Assembly (NCBI GenBank): GCA_039602395.1 | Contig: JBCNJP010000018.1 | Span: 3,840,163-3,904,162, forward strand | DNA length: 64,000 nucleotides | Direction of reading: 5' to 3' | Source: Deinandra increscens subsp. villosa | Lineage: Eukaryota; Streptophyta; Magnoliopsida; Asterales; Asteraceae | In this document: piece by piece, positions 38,927 to 51,062 of the stretch | Position numbering within the stretch: position 1 is the first letter of the stretch | Layout of the letters: each line of letters opens with the position of its first letter | Made by a program: the position numbers and the translations under genes | The notes under the pieces: model-generated | What the model saw: only the letters and a program-made list of their open reading frames with translations | What the model was told of the DNA's origin: nothing | The model's database searches: none

Positions 38927-39069
38927 CTAGAGTCCAGAATTGCAGAAATATCTACCAGCTCGTTTTTTTGCCACGTTAATGAACTTGGAGGCCAAGTTTG
39001 AGCTCCATACGCGTCGATTTTGATCGTGAGTCACCTTAAGATGTGTTAGAAGCCTGAGAAGCATCAAAA

Positions 39070-39083
39070 TGCTATAAATAGCA
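39070..39083 (+). promoter_or_regulatory. TATA box of the gag-only LTR
   Basis: TGCTATAAATAGCA: TATAAATA flanked by complementary TGC/GCA. It is about 2.5 kb before the end of the LTR, so the transcript would begin with a very long R-U5 leader if this is the start region. Confidence 0.65.
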
Positions 39084-40795
39084 CCCTTAATTCATCCAAA
39101 CAATGCACCAATTCACTGAAAATCCACCCAAAAACCCTCATTCGAACCAGAAACTTCATCGGAGCAATTCTCTCAAACCGGAAGGAGTTAGGAGCCGAAT
39201 TTCTGCAGTCACCCCTTATTTGGTATGCTTAACAATAACCTCTTTCAGTTTTGTCTAATTTGATCTCTAAGTATGCTTTCTAAAAATGATGTAAAATTAG
39301 GGTTCTTGATGTTATTCTGCTTAAATCGGGTGATCGGGTGGGAATTAGGGTCTGAATTTTTGTAAGTAATCCTAAATTAATGTGTTTTAAGAAAGCCCTA
39401 AATTTATTTCACAATTGGAAAATGTTTGGTGAACGTTTTGTTAACGGGTCAAAATTAGGGTTTTTATAACGTTACTCTGCCCAAATTGAGCAAACGGTTT
39501 TGAATTAAGCTTTACTATTTTAAAGTATATTATAAAATGTTATAATGGATGATACCCTAAGTTGGTTTGAAAAGAAAATGAGTTTTGATAAAGAAACGAG
39601 AAATACATGAAATTAGGGTTTTGAATTATGATTATTTAATATAAAATAATCTGGAGGGTATGGGTACTTGAATTTTGGTATGGAACTATGTTTATATATA
39701 TAATAAGTATATATGAGGTTAAAATGGATAAATGATAAAGTATTAAAGATACCGAGTAATCGGATATTTAGAGGTTCGCGCGGACCGGAAGGGTAGACAC
39801 CTGTACACTGGGGTTTCTGGCAATAGCGGGGGTGTCGCCATCCCATCTGGGCAATGGCATCCCAACACTGGGCGACCCCGGAGTGAGTGTCTACTTATAG
39901 GAATGCGCGTCTTCATAATTATCAATAAAAAGAAGATAATATACCTATAGGGGTATTTTGGTCATTTTGACCTTAAAAGAAGTAAACCTTAATAATTAGA
40001 TGTTATTAAGATAATATAAGAGATAAATAAACATAGGATATGTTTATAATGTTAAACCTTGCGTTAATGCCATACGATACGCGAATTAGGTTAACCAAGG
40101 ATTCTGTCGGAGGTTCTGTCCGAGTTTAACAAGTAAAGAGATAAGGTGAGTTCTATGAGCCCACTTTTAAATGTTTTAAACGCTTTAATGTTTTCGGGCT
40201 GATATACATACAATGTTCAACTGTTTACTTAAAAAGTATTTGAAATGCTTTTATCTGAAAGTTTGATTATCTTAACTGATGAATTGATGAACTGTTAAAG
40301 TGATACGTGTTATGTTATGAAAATACTTATGAATCATTATACGTGTTAGTATTGTATATGAAATGATGATGATAGAACAATGCATATGAAATGATTGTTA
40401 GAGTTATGTGCTATATTTGCTTTGAAACTAGGTATCCAAATGATAAGGGTTTGTTAATAAACGCACAAGTGAGAATGTATGATTATATGAGAACAGGTGG
40501 TGCATTTGCTATATTATTATGTGGTGGATACGCCGCCGGTACATCCTGTATACAAGCATGGTAGTATAGTCACCCAGTATATTGAAAGTGTGGAGGATAC
40601 GCCGCTGGTACATCCTGTATACATACACCTAGGTAAATTGGGGGATGTTCACTTGTTGCAGTATATGAGTACATTATCATGTTTATTAGCACACCTGAGT
40701 CATTTGAATATCTAACTAGGGGCGGGTAGTAGTACTGTGGTGGTTAAGGAGATGTTCGATAAAATGGAACGTCTAAAGAGGGTCAAGGTTACGTG

Positions 40796-41042
40796 AACGG
40801 TTGTCGTTGCTGAATGGTTGGGGGCTTCTAGATGAAGTTACCTGAGCAGTCTTCGAGACCGGGAAGGTATAGAAGAAGTAGGACGGTTGTCGTTGCTGAA
40901 TGGTTGGGGGCTTCCAGATGAAGTCACCCGAGCAGTCTTCGAGACCGGGAAGGTATAGATGAAATGAAACGGTTGTCGGTACTGAGGTTGGGGGCTTCCA
41001 ATAAAGTCACCTGAGCAGTATTCGAGACCAGAAGGTATAGAG
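40796..41042 (+). repeat. 85-bp tandem repeat in the LTR, three units
   Basis: Units share ACGGTTGTCGTTGCTGA, GGTTGGGGGCTTC, TGAGCAGTCTTCGAGACC and AAGGTATAGA. The third unit is the most diverged and slightly shorter. The same array lies at about 46168-46414 in the 3' LTR. Confidence 0.9.
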
Positions 41043-41560
41043 GTGTATGGAATTCAGGTCATAAGGGGTTAAAGGTTATGGAGGTAGATGTTTTCTAGAG
41101 AAACGTGTATGGTTATGATGTTATGTTATGTATGACTTGTTATGTTTCGTAAAGGTAAAGGGATTTTGCAGGTTCAAAGGTTTTAACCTCACGAATGAGG
41201 TAATATTTTTAAAATGTAGAACTCACCAGCGTAAGCTGACCTTTTCCCAAAACCATATGTATGTCAGGTTTAGGTGAGACGTCTGGAAGCAAGGGCGGAG
41301 CCCTCGTGATAAGAGACTGATCGGGCAAGCTATTAGAGAAGCGGTTGGAAGTGCTGGCTAGTTGTAGATAAATAAAGACGGATATAGTTAGTCGCTATAT
41401 AGATAGTTTGTAAATTATCTCAGTTACTTTACGTACTTGGCTTTATTATAAATAAAAGTTTTAAATTTTCCGCTGCTTATCTCTGTTGTGCCACGTGTTC
41501 ATGAGTAAATCCGATGAGTGACCCCTCCTAGTGCCAAGTCTGGGAGTGGGCGTCACAAGT

Positions 41561-41573
41561 TGGTATCAGAGCC
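41561..41573 (+). other. Primer-binding site of the gag-only element
   Basis: TGGTATCAGAGCC, a perfect initiator tRNA-Met site three bases after the LTR end. Confidence 0.93.
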
Positions 41574-42059
41574 TTGGTTTAAGAGATTTAGGTACAAGCG
41601 CGGTATCTAAACTTAAACTAGGACTCCAGGTAGAGTAAGTTGAGATAAGAATGTAGATGCCAGCCAGGATAGCTTGTGCCCGTAAGGACGAATATGCATA
41701 AGGAACATAATAGGTGGGACTTGCGGTATGCGTATATGGAAAATACACGATTGCAATTAGCTACTGCAATTTGGCATTTTCCATGTAAATAGACCATAAG
41801 TACTAACCGTTGTGTGGCCAAGTGCAAGGAGAAGAAGAACGTTCAGAAAGATAATTTAGGAATCGGTTTGAGTCGCGGATGAAGATAGAGAGGCGAGATG
41901 TGGACATTAGGGAATTGTGTGCTAGAAGTAACTGGGTTTTGAACGCATCGTAAATATATAATTGTATCGGATCCTGCACTTATATACTTATCATGAATTC
42001 AAAATTTGGAAACTCTATGTCACACAAATTCTGAAATGTCATCCATCTTAATTTAGGAT
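41574..42059 (+). other. Leader of the gag-only element
   Basis: Non-coding 486 bases between primer site and gag. No ORF supported. Confidence 0.7.
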
Positions 42060-43241
42060 ATGGAAATGGCTGCAAGAGGCGATCGTGCGAGTGCGGAACC
42101 AGAGAATAACGCCGGAGCTAATGCGTTCACTAACGAGCAGAGAGCGGCTATGGTGGCAGATATGACACGCTTAATGCAGACGACACTACCTGGTTTATTA
42201 GTTCAACTTCAAGGAGCTGCGAGAATTGGTGCTACTGGAGCCCGTGGAGCTGGTGGAGCTGCAGGAAGAGGTGCCGGAGCTACACAACCTAGAGTAGGAT
42301 GTTCGTTTAAGTCGTTTAGCGGTTGCAGACCTCCTTTGTTCGACGGAAATCAAGATGCGTTAGCTACGTTCCAGTGGATTCATGAGATGGAAGCGGTCAT
42401 AGAGATTAGTGAGTGTAGTGAGAACCAAGCCGTGAAGTATGCTGCCCACTCGTTTGTCTCAGAAGCGTTGCACTGGTGGGGGATGATCAAACAGACGGAA
42501 GAAGAAGGAGCTATTGCTGCAATGAAGTGGAATGATCTGAAGAAGTTAGTTTTAGAAGATTTCTGCCCTAAAGGTGAGCTGGAGCAACTGGAGAGGAGTT
42601 TTCTGACGTTGGAAGCTGGGAACATGACGCACCGGGAATACACTTCAAAGTTCAACGCGATGGCGAGACTGCTACCTACCTTAGTTACTCCTGAAGCTGA
42701 AAGGGTGAAACGTTATGTACAGGGATTTCCGAGTAGAGTTAGGGTGTTGATCAAGGCAACTGAACCAAAGACATTTAAGGCGACAGTGAATTTGAGTTCC
42801 AATCTCTACAACGAGATGTTCGGTGCAAACGGTAAACCAGAAGGAGCAAAGAGGAAGGAATCGGAGTCAGAAGCAATTTCAAAGAAGGACAATGGGAGTC
42901 ACCACAATAAGTTGAAGAATGATTCGAAAGACGACAAGCCGAAGTGCCACAAATGCAATAAGACTCATTTCGGAGAATGTAGGTTGGGAACATCTAGATG
43001 TTATACGTGCGGCAAGGAAGGTCACTTCTCTGGAAATTGCCCAGAACGTAAGAAATGTTACGAATGCGGGGAAGCGGGACACCTTAGGATGAACTGTCCT
43101 AAGTTAGTGTTAAACCCTAAACCACTTCGAGCCATCCCAGGGAATGTCACGGGTCCGAGAACGGCTCCTGCGAGGGCATATGGTATGTTGGAGATGATAG
43201 AAGGAGATCCCCAGACCTCGTCAGGTAATTCGAGTAGTTAG
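42060..43241 (+). CDS. Gag of the gag-only element
   Basis: 393 aa, intact. An Ala/Gly/Arg-rich N-terminus (residues about 55-90) precedes a retrotransposon gag domain (about 95-250: FQWIHEMEAVIEISECSENQ, SEALHWWGMIKQ, FNAMARLLPTLVTPEAERVK, YVQGFPSRVRVLIKA). A Lys-rich stretch and three zinc knuckles follow: CHKCNKTHFGEC, CYTCGKEGHFSGNC, CYECGEAGHLRMNC (about 296-345). The frame ends at ARAYGMLEMIEGDPQ, about where protease would begin in an autonomous relative. The protein would package its own RNA and rely on a partner's pol. Confidence 0.92.
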   Translation: MEMAARGDRASAEPENNAGANAFTNEQRAAMVADMTRLMQTTLPGLLVQLQGAARIGATGARGAGGAAGRGAGATQPRVGCSFKSFSGCRPPLFDGNQDALATFQWIHEMEAVIEISECSENQAVKYAAHSFVSEALHWWGMIKQTEEEGAIAAMKWNDLKKLVLEDFCPKGELEQLERSFLTLEAGNMTHREYTSKFNAMARLLPTLVTPEAERVKRYVQGFPSRVRVLIKATEPKTFKATVNLSSNLYNEMFGANGKPEGAKRKESESEAISKKDNGSHHNKLKNDSKDDKPKCHKCNKTHFGECRLGTSRCYTCGKEGHFSGNCPERKKCYECGEAGHLRMNCPKLVLNPKPLRAIPGNVTGPRTAPARAYGMLEMIEGDPQTSSGNSSS

Positions 43242-43588
43242 AAATCATAGTTAATCGTTATTCGTTTGCTTTAGTAGGTTATGTGTGCCATTGCTTGCTG
43301 CAGTATGCTTAGACATTAGAACCATTAGAACCTATGTTCTAGGAAGTTAAGTTCTTTAACGGACAGCAAGCCGAAAATGTGAAAGCATTATCAAGGATCC
43401 CGTAAACAAGCTACCATAGACAGCTTAGGGTTACGTTTTCCTTAGGGTAGATGCAGAAACGCGAAAGTAAATGTTAACGAGTTATGAATGGTTATGTTAT
43501 GCGGATGAATGGCAAAGTTGGAAATGAATGTTTAAGATGGGAATGGAACAGGTTTCGAGGACGAAACCCTGTTTAAGGGGGGTAGAGT
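43242..43588 (+). other. Spacer and polypurine tract of the gag-only element
   Basis: It replaces the whole of pol. It ends GGTTTCGAGGACGAAACC (a 7-base stem GGTTTCG/CGAAACC with AGGA between) and then the polypurine tract AAGGGGGGTAGAG before TGTAACACC. No ORF. Confidence 0.75.
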
Positions 43589-46500
43589 TGTAACACCCCA
43601 ATTTTCACAGATACATGATATACATAGTAAATACGTGTTTATATTATAAATACGTGAGCTTAATTGATAAATGTGGTAAGACTATGCTTTAGATAAGTTG
43701 CATGTGCTAGAAATACATGTTTAATGGCCAATATGATGAAATATGCATAAACAGATGTGTTAAACGTTAACGAAAATAAAGTATGAAATGAATATGTGTT
43801 TATATGAATAACATAATGATACATGTGTGAATTAATGGATATATACGTATAGATACGTGTGTTAATAGTTAACGGGAAAGTAAAAGGACTAAAAGTGTAA
43901 TTATTGTAAAGTTATAAATGTATGCGGATATTATACGTATATAAGTATCCCGAGGCTTAAAATATGGTAAAAATATATCCTAATATGATTTATAAGGTGA
44001 AATGATAAGTATTGTAAAGTTTGAGGGGCTAAAACGTAATTTAGCAATTAATAAAGAAAATATATATAAATGTATATATATGTTATCGTACGAATCCCGA
44101 GCCTTAGAAACCTTATAAAATGTTAGAAATATGTCCCTTAATGTTTTAGTACATAAAATGATAAAAGGTTAGAAGTTCGGGGGGCTAGAAATGCATTAAA
44201 CCTAAGTAGAGGGACCAAAAGAGTAAAAATCAAAATTCTGGCCGGAAACCCATTCTCTCGCGTATCGCCTAGGCCACCACCAAGTCCGGCGCGATACGCC
44301 TAGAGTCCAGAATTGCAGAAATATCTACCAGCTCGTTTTTTTGCCACGTTAATGAACTTGGAGGCCAAGTTTGAGCTCCATACGCGTCGATTTTGATCGT
44401 GAGTCACCTTAAGATGTGTTAGAAGCCTGAGACGCATCAAAATGCTATAAATAGCACCCTTAATTCATCCAAACAATGCACCAATTCACTGAAAATCCAC
44501 CCAAAAACCCTCATTCGAACCAGAAACTTCATCGGAGCAATTCTCTCAAACCGGAAGGAGTTAGGAGCCGAATTTCTGCAGTCACCCCTTATTTGGTATG
44601 CTTAACAATAACCTCTTTCAGTTTTGTCTAATTTGATCTCTAAGTATGCTTTCTAAAAATGATGTAAAATTAGGGTTCTTGATGTTATTCTGCTTAAATC
44701 GGGTGATCGGGTGGGAATTAGGGTCTGAATTTTTGTAAGTAATCCTAAATTAATGTGTTTTAAGAAAGCCCTAAGTTTATTTCACAATTGGAAAAGGTTT
44801 GGTGAACGTTTTGTTAACGGGTCAAAATTAGGGTTTTCATAACGTTACTCTGCCCAAATTGAGCAAACGGTTTTGAATTAAGCTTTACTATTTTAAAGTA
44901 TATTATAAAATGTTATAATGGATGATACCCTAAGTTGGTTTGAAAAGAAAATGAGTTTTGATAAAGAAACGAGAAATACATGAAATTAGGGTTTTGAATT
45001 ATGATTATTTAATATAAAATAATCTGGAGGGTATGGGTACTTGAATTTTGGTATGGAACTATGTTTATATATATAATAAGTATATATGAGGTTAAAATGG
45101 ATAAATGATAAAGTATTAAAGATACCGAGTAATCGGATATTAGAGGTTCGCGCGGACCGGAAGGGTAGACACCTGTACACTGGGGTTTCTGGCAATAGCG
45201 GGGGTGTCGCCATCCCATCTGGGCAATGGCATCCCAACACTGGGCGACCCCGGAGTGAGTGTCTACTTATAGGAATGCGCGTCTTCATAATTATCAATAA
45301 AAAGAAGATAATATACCTATAGGGGTATTTTGGTCATTTTGACCTTAAAAGAAGTAAACCTTAATAATTAGATGTTATTAAGATAATATAAGAGATAAAT
45401 AAACATAGGATATGTTTATAATGTTAAACCTTGCGTTAATGCCATACGATACGCGAATTAGGTTAACCAAGGATTCTGTCGGAGGTTCTGTCCGAGTTTA
45501 ACAAGTAAAGAGATAAGGTGAGTTCTATGAGCCCACTTTTAAATGTTTTAAACGCTTTAATGTTTTCGGGCTGATATACATACAATGTTCAACTGTTTAC
45601 TTAAAAAGTATTTGAAATGCTTTTATCTGAAAGTTTGATTATCTTAACTGATGAATTGATGAACTGTTAAAGTGATACGTGTTATGTTATGAAAATACTT
45701 ATGAATCATTATACGTGTTAGTATTGTATATGAAATGATGATGATAGAACAATGCATATGAAATGATTGTTAGAGTTATGTGCTATATTTGCTTTGAAAC
45801 TAGGTATCCAAATGATAAGGGTTTGTTAATAAACGCACAAGTGAGAATGTATGATTATATGAGAACAGGTGGTGCATTTGCTATATTATTATGTGGTGGA
45901 TACGCCGCCGGTACATCCTGTATACAAGCATGGTAGTATAGTCACCCAGTATATTGAAAGTGTGGAGGATACGCCGCTGGTACATCCTGTATACATACAC
46001 CTAGGTAAATTGGGGGATGTTCACTTGTTGCAGTATATGAGTACATTATCATGTTTATTAGCACACCTGAGTCATTTGAATATCTAACTAGGGGCGGGTA
46101 GTAGTACTGTGGTGGTTAAGGAGATGTTCGATAAAATGGAACGTCTAAAGAGGGTCAAGGTTACGTGAACGGTTGTCGTTGCTGAATGGTTGGGGGCTTC
46201 TAGATGAAGTTACCTGAGCAGTCTTCGAGACCGGGAAGGTATAGAAGAAGTAGGACGGTTGTCGTTGCTGAATGGTTGGGGGCTTCCAGATGAAGTCACC
46301 CGAGCAGTCTTCGAGACCGGGAAGGTATAGATGAAATGAAACGGTTGTCGGTACTGAGGTTGGGGGCTTCCAATAAAGTCACCTGAGCAGTATTCGAGAC
46401 CAGAAGGTATAGAGGTGTATGGAATTCAGGTCATAAGGGGTTAAAGGTTATGGAGGTAGATGTTTTCTAGAGAAACGTGTATGGTTATGATGTTATGTTA

Positions 46501-46923
46501 TGTATGACTTGTTATGTTGTAAAAAGGGATTTTGCAGGTTCAAAGGTTTTAACCTCACGAATGAGGTAATATTTTTAAAATGTAGAACTCACCAGCGTAA
46601 GCTGACCTTTTCCCAAAACCATATGTATGTCAGGTTTAGGTGAGACGTCTGGAAGCAAGGGCGGAGCCCTCGTGATAAGAGACTGATCGGGCAAGCTATT
46701 AGAGAAGCGGTTGGAAGTGCTGGCTAGTTGTAGATAAATAAAGACGGATATAGTTAGTCGCTATATAGATAGTTTGTAAATTATCTCAGTTACTTTACGT
46801 ACTTGGCTTTATTATAAATAAAAGTTTTAAATTTTCCGCTGCTTATCTCTGTTGTGCCACGTGTTCATGAGTAAATCCGATGAGTGACCCCTCCTAGTGC
46901 CAAGTCTGGGAGTGGGCGTCACA
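43589..46923 (+). repeat. Gag-only element 3' LTR (3335 bp)
   Basis: Nearly identical to 38216-41557. Differences seen: single bases near 44430, 44772, 44798 and 44838, a one-base deletion near 45141 and a small rearranged indel near 46518. Confidence 0.95.
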
Positions 46924-46928
46924 TATGA

Positions 46929-49243
46929 GCTCTGCCAATTGCCGATTGGCTATCACAATGTATACATATGGCCGTTGCCGGCTTACGTCATCTTTGTATA
47001 TCCTCCATAAATTGACGTAGCCATTCTCCCTCTTCACCGACTTTATCTAAAGCGATGAATTCTGCTTCCATCATGGATCTAGCAATAACTGTCTGTTTCG
47101 ACGATTTCCACGATATGGCTACACCTCCAAGTGTGAATACATATCCACTAGTTGCTCTGGAATCCTTTGTATCAGATATCCAGTTTGCATCACAGTGTCC
47201 TTCAATCACTATAGGATATCTGTTATAGTGCAGCCTGTAATCCCTTGTGTACCTTAGGTACCTAAGTAACCTAGTCACATATCTCTAATGAGTTAAACTT
47301 GGATTACTCATGTACCTACTTAGCTTGCTTACAGCATATGCTAAGTCTGGTCTGGTACAACTCATCAAATACATCAAACTGCCAATAATTCTTGAATACT
47401 CTAATTGGTTAACAGGTTGTCCTCTGTTCTTAGCTAGATGTTGACTTGTGTCAATGGGAGTTCTAGCTACATTAGAGTCATTTGCATTGAACTTTTCAAG
47501 AATTTTGTCCACATAGTGGGTTTGTCCTAAAGCAAGTCCACTTTTGATCGTGTGATTTTGACTCCCAAAATTACATCTGCTAAACCCATGTCTTTCATGT
47601 CAAATCTTGCCTTCAAGGTGTCTTTTGTTGATTTTATCATTACTCCCAGCAATGAGCATGTCATCAACGTATAGACACAAGATGACATAACCATATGGTG
47701 TGTCTTTCACATACACACACTTATCACATTCATTGATCTTGAATCCAGAATCAAGCATGACATGATCAAACTTTTCATGCCATTGTTTTGGAGCTTGCTT
47801 TAGTCCATATAAGGATTTGACCAGTTTAGACACTTTCTTTTCTTGTCCAGATGCTCTAAAGCCCTCTGGTTGTTCCATGTAAATCTCTTTCTCTAGATTT
47901 CCATTTAAGAAAGCGGTTTTCACATCCATTTGGTGAACTTCCAAATTTCTAATGGCTGCAATAGCAAGTACCAACCTTATGCAGGTTATTCGAGTTACTG
48001 GTGAATATGTGTCAAAGTAATCTAGACCTTCTTGTTGTTTGTATATTTTGACCACCAGTCTTGCCTTGTACTTGTCTATGGAGCCATCAGGCTTCATCTT
48101 TCTCTTGAAGATCCAACGATGACCTAGTAGTTTGCATCCCGAAGGAAGATCCACTAGTTCCCATGTATGAATTTATAAAATAGAATCTATTTCACTTTTT
48201 ATGGCCTCCCTCCATTGAGGTCCTTCTGAGGAAGTTGCCGCTTCACGGTATGTTTTGGGTTCACTTTCTACCATGTACGTGTAGAAATCAGGACCAAAAG
48301 ACTTTTTTAGTTCTAGCCCTCTTGCTTCACCTAGGCTCAACGTCTTCTTCCTCAGATTGCTCTTGTTCTTCCGGAACACGTTCTGGTTCTTCCGGAACCC
48401 GTTCTAGTTCTTTCGAAACTAGCTCATCATGAACACGTTCATCATCTGCCCCAGATGTATTTCCATATTCTTTTGTAATGCATGGAAATATATTTTCAAA
48501 GAATGAGGCATTATTTGATTCCAGTATCGTTCCTTTGCGAATCTCGGGAATCTTGGATTCATGCACAAGGAAGCGATACGCGCTACTGTGATCTGGATAT
48601 CCAATGAATATATAGTCAACAGTTTTGGGTCCTATCTTTTTAGGCTTAGGTAGTGGAGCAACCACCTTGGCTAGGCACGCCCACACTTTGAGGTATTCGT
48701 AGGACGGTTTTCTTTTCCACCATAACTCGTATGGGGTTTCATCTCTTTTCTTATGGGGTATCCTATTCAAAAGATAGTTTGTCGAAAGGATAGCATCCCC
48801 CCATAAGTTTTGGTTTACACCAAAACTCACTAACATGGCACTCACCATTTCTTTCAAGGTTCGATTTTTCCGTTCAGGAATCCCATTTGATTGGGGTGAA
48901 TATGGTGCAGTGAACTCATGTCTAATTACGTTTTGCAAACTGAATTCAGCAAATGGTGAGACATACTCACCACCTCTATCGCTTTCGTACAACCTTGATC
49001 TTCCTTTCAAGTAATTCTCAACTTCAGTTTTATAAGCAATGAAAGCTTCAATTGCCTCGTCTTTACTTTTGAGCAAGTAAACATAACAATACTTTGTGCA
49101 ATCATCGATAAACGTGATGAAGTATTTAAATCCATTTCTAGTTGGAATGGATTTTAAATCACACACATCTGTGTGGATCATACCCAGTGGTTCAGTATTT
49201 CGTTCAACCAGTTTGAATGATGATCTAGTTAATTTTACTTCGA
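46929..49243 (-). pseudogene. TNT1-like Copia pol: integrase, RT, RNase H, broken
   Basis: Minus strand. Integrase (49243 to about 48400): IHTDVCDLKSIPTRNGFKYF, SDRGGEY, SPQSNGIPERKNRTLKEM, so the D, D and E positions are present although the second reads ESDRGG rather than the usual RSDRGG. A Pro/Glu-rich linker follows (EEPERVPEEQEQ). RT (48154-47600) has HQMDVKTAFLNGNLEKEIY and CLYVDDMLIAGS. RNase H follows (SRATSGYVFTLGGVAISWKS). A frameshift near 48360 and stops near 48173, 47600 and 47282 disable it. Protease, gag and the 5' LTR are missing; homology stops at 49243. Confidence 0.9.
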
Positions 49244-50035
49244 GTAAATTACGGTTTTCGTCCCTGTGGTTTGACCCAATTAACGCTTTTAGTCCAAAAC
49301 TTTCAATTGTAACAATGTCCTCCTCGTGGTTTTCAATTTGTTCCAATTAAGTCCAAAAACCTAACACCGTTTAAATTTTCTATTAAATTTTAATAAAATG
49401 ACTAAAATACCCTTTAACCTTTAATTCTCTTTTACTTTAAAAGGGGTATTTAGCTTTTTTTTTAACCTCCATGCCCTACCCTCCTTGCAGCCACCACCAC
49501 CGCCAATGCCGATTCACCATGTCCAAATCAAAATCTTAACTCTTGTAAGATAACTTATTACCATGATGTGACCATTATAATGACAATGGTGGCGGTCATA
49601 CTGTTTTAAGCCAGCAAATGAGCATCATGGCAATATGGGTCAAACATAATTAGCTAATTAGATCGGTCAAACATAATTAGCTACTGTTTAAAAAAAACAA
49701 CATAGAAAATAAAACATTAGATCGGTCAAACATAATTAGCTACTGTTTAAAAAAAAAACCAAAAATTAAGCAAAGCTACTGAAAAAACAAACTATTCCAA
49801 ACCAAAGCTTCCAAACTAATCGATGGGCCCCTACTGCAAACCAAACCTGAAAAAGATCTCCTCCAAACTATATGTAATTCGTATTTTTGCTACTACATAT
49901 AATAAAAATCAGAAACAAAGCTACCGCAATTCAAATTTGGATTCCCATTTGTTTTAATCGCCTGGATTCCGTTCGTTTCAATCGCCATCGTTGGATTTCA
50001 TTACTACTGTTTTTTTAGGTGTTCCAGTAGTAAAA
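49244..50035. other. Non-coding repeat, one arm of a distant inverted pair
   Basis: It begins AGTAAATTACGGTTTTCGTC, which resembles the terminus of a plant DNA transposon, and truncates the Copia pol. Positions about 49535-49985 are inverted relative to about 31640-32075. Inside is a direct repeat of GATCGGTCAAACATAATTAG (about 49656 and 49709). No gene. Confidence 0.55.
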
Positions 50036-50638
50036 TGTAACATCCCAAACTGGATAGTACGTAAAGAATACACGATTAATATAATAGATACATATGATAT
50101 ATGTATTAGATAGCTAAACGTGGTAAAGTATGTAGAAAATGCATGTTTGCCCATTACCGGGTAATAAACTGATAAAAGATAGTGATTTCATGAATGATAC
50201 ACGTATTGATAAGGAAATGAGGTAGATACGTGTTTTATATCAAAGATAATTGATATATATGATGCTAACGTAGTTAAACGTTAATATGATAGAAATAAAT
50301 GATAACCGGGAGAAAATGCCTTTACATGATTATGTTATATGAAATACATGTGTAAATATGTGTTTAATAATATAAATGCATGTGGAATATTCATTTGATG
50401 AATATATATATGGAAATACGTGTTTAATTAGTTAAACGTGTGAAAAATGCATACATAATAATTAACAAGAAAATAAAAGGGTAGAAAGTGTAATTTGTGT
50501 AAATATACATATATATATGTATATTATCTTATGAGACACGAGCCTTAATAAGTATTAGAGATATATCTCAAAGTGATTCAGAACATAAAATAATAAGTAT
50601 ATAAAAGTATGAGGGGCTAAAATGAAAAATGGTGAAAG

Positions 50639-50676
<38 letters not shown>

Positions 50677-50693
50677 TATATATATACGTATGT

Positions 50694-50873
50694 AGGGAGA
50701 GGATCATTTGAGAACCAATTTGGTTTGAGAACTTTTGAGAACCATTCTAAGCCACTAGTTTATATATATGGAAATCCCCCCATGAATTTGAATGCCCCCC
50801 CCTTGAAAATTAGTGCCTCAGAATGGTTCTCAAAAGTTCCCAAAAGAAAAAGTTCTCATTTGAACCTAACCCT
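50694..50873. mobile_element. MITE, copy 2, with 8-bp target duplication
   Basis: 180 bp, ends AGGGAGAGGATCATTTGAGA and (reverse complement) AGGGTTAGGTTCAAATGAGA. It is flanked by ACGTATGT (50686-50693, 50874-50881). An 8-bp duplication suggests hAT-type mobilisation. It sits beside a TA microsatellite, as does copy 1 at 33275. Confidence 0.88.
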
Positions 50874-51037
50874 ACGTATGTATACGTATATTATCGTACG
50901 TGTCCCGAGCCTTAGAAACTTTTATAAACATGTCCCATAATATTTTAGTGCATAAAATAACAATTAAATAGAAGTTCAGGGGGTTAAAATGCACTAGACC
51001 AAATCTGAGGGACTAAAAATAAAAATAGTGGGGTGGA

Positions 51038-51062
51038 GCATGCATGCGGACCGCATGCATGC
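51038..51062. repeat. Perfect 12-bp-arm palindrome in the solo LTR
   Basis: GCATGCATGCGG, one A, CCGCATGCATGC. It lies at the LTR position that holds the GCGTATCGC/GCGATACGC hairpin in the related 3.34-kb LTR. Confidence 0.9.

Larger units (their letters stand above)
38216..41557 (+). repeat. Gag-only element 5' LTR (3342 bp)
   Basis: It contains the hairpin GCGTATCGC/GCGATACGC (38887-38926), a TATA box in a small palindrome (39070-39083), a duplicated GGATACGCCGCYGGTACATC motif (about 40525 and 40597) and a three-unit 85-bp tandem repeat (40796-41042). No gene. Confidence 0.95.
38216..46923 (+). mobile_element. Gag-only LTR retrotransposon with 3.3-kb LTRs
   Basis: Perfect 5-bp duplication TATGA (38211-38215, 46924-46928). 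LTRs 38216-41557 and 43589-46923 open TGTAACACCCC and end GGGCGTCACA. The internal region is only about 2.0 kb: tRNA-Met primer site, leader, one gag ORF, polypurine tract. No protease, RT or integrase, so it must move with enzymes supplied in trans. This fits the TR-GAG class, but with giant LTRs. By eye the LTRs differ at about four or five bases plus two small indels. The gag and LTR ends suggest a chromovirus (Tekay-like) origin. Confidence 0.93.

Noticed and set aside
39613..39925. Open frames within the 3.3-kb LTR (and copies near 45000)
   Set aside because: They repeat in both LTRs and, shifted, in the solo LTR, but a single-base indel between LTR copies breaks the frame, so no coding constraint.
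40497..40715. 72-codon frame with repeated TPPVHPVY-like peptide
   Set aside because: It reflects the duplicated GGATACGCCGC motif in the LTR, and I see no start context or conservation in the diverged solo LTR.
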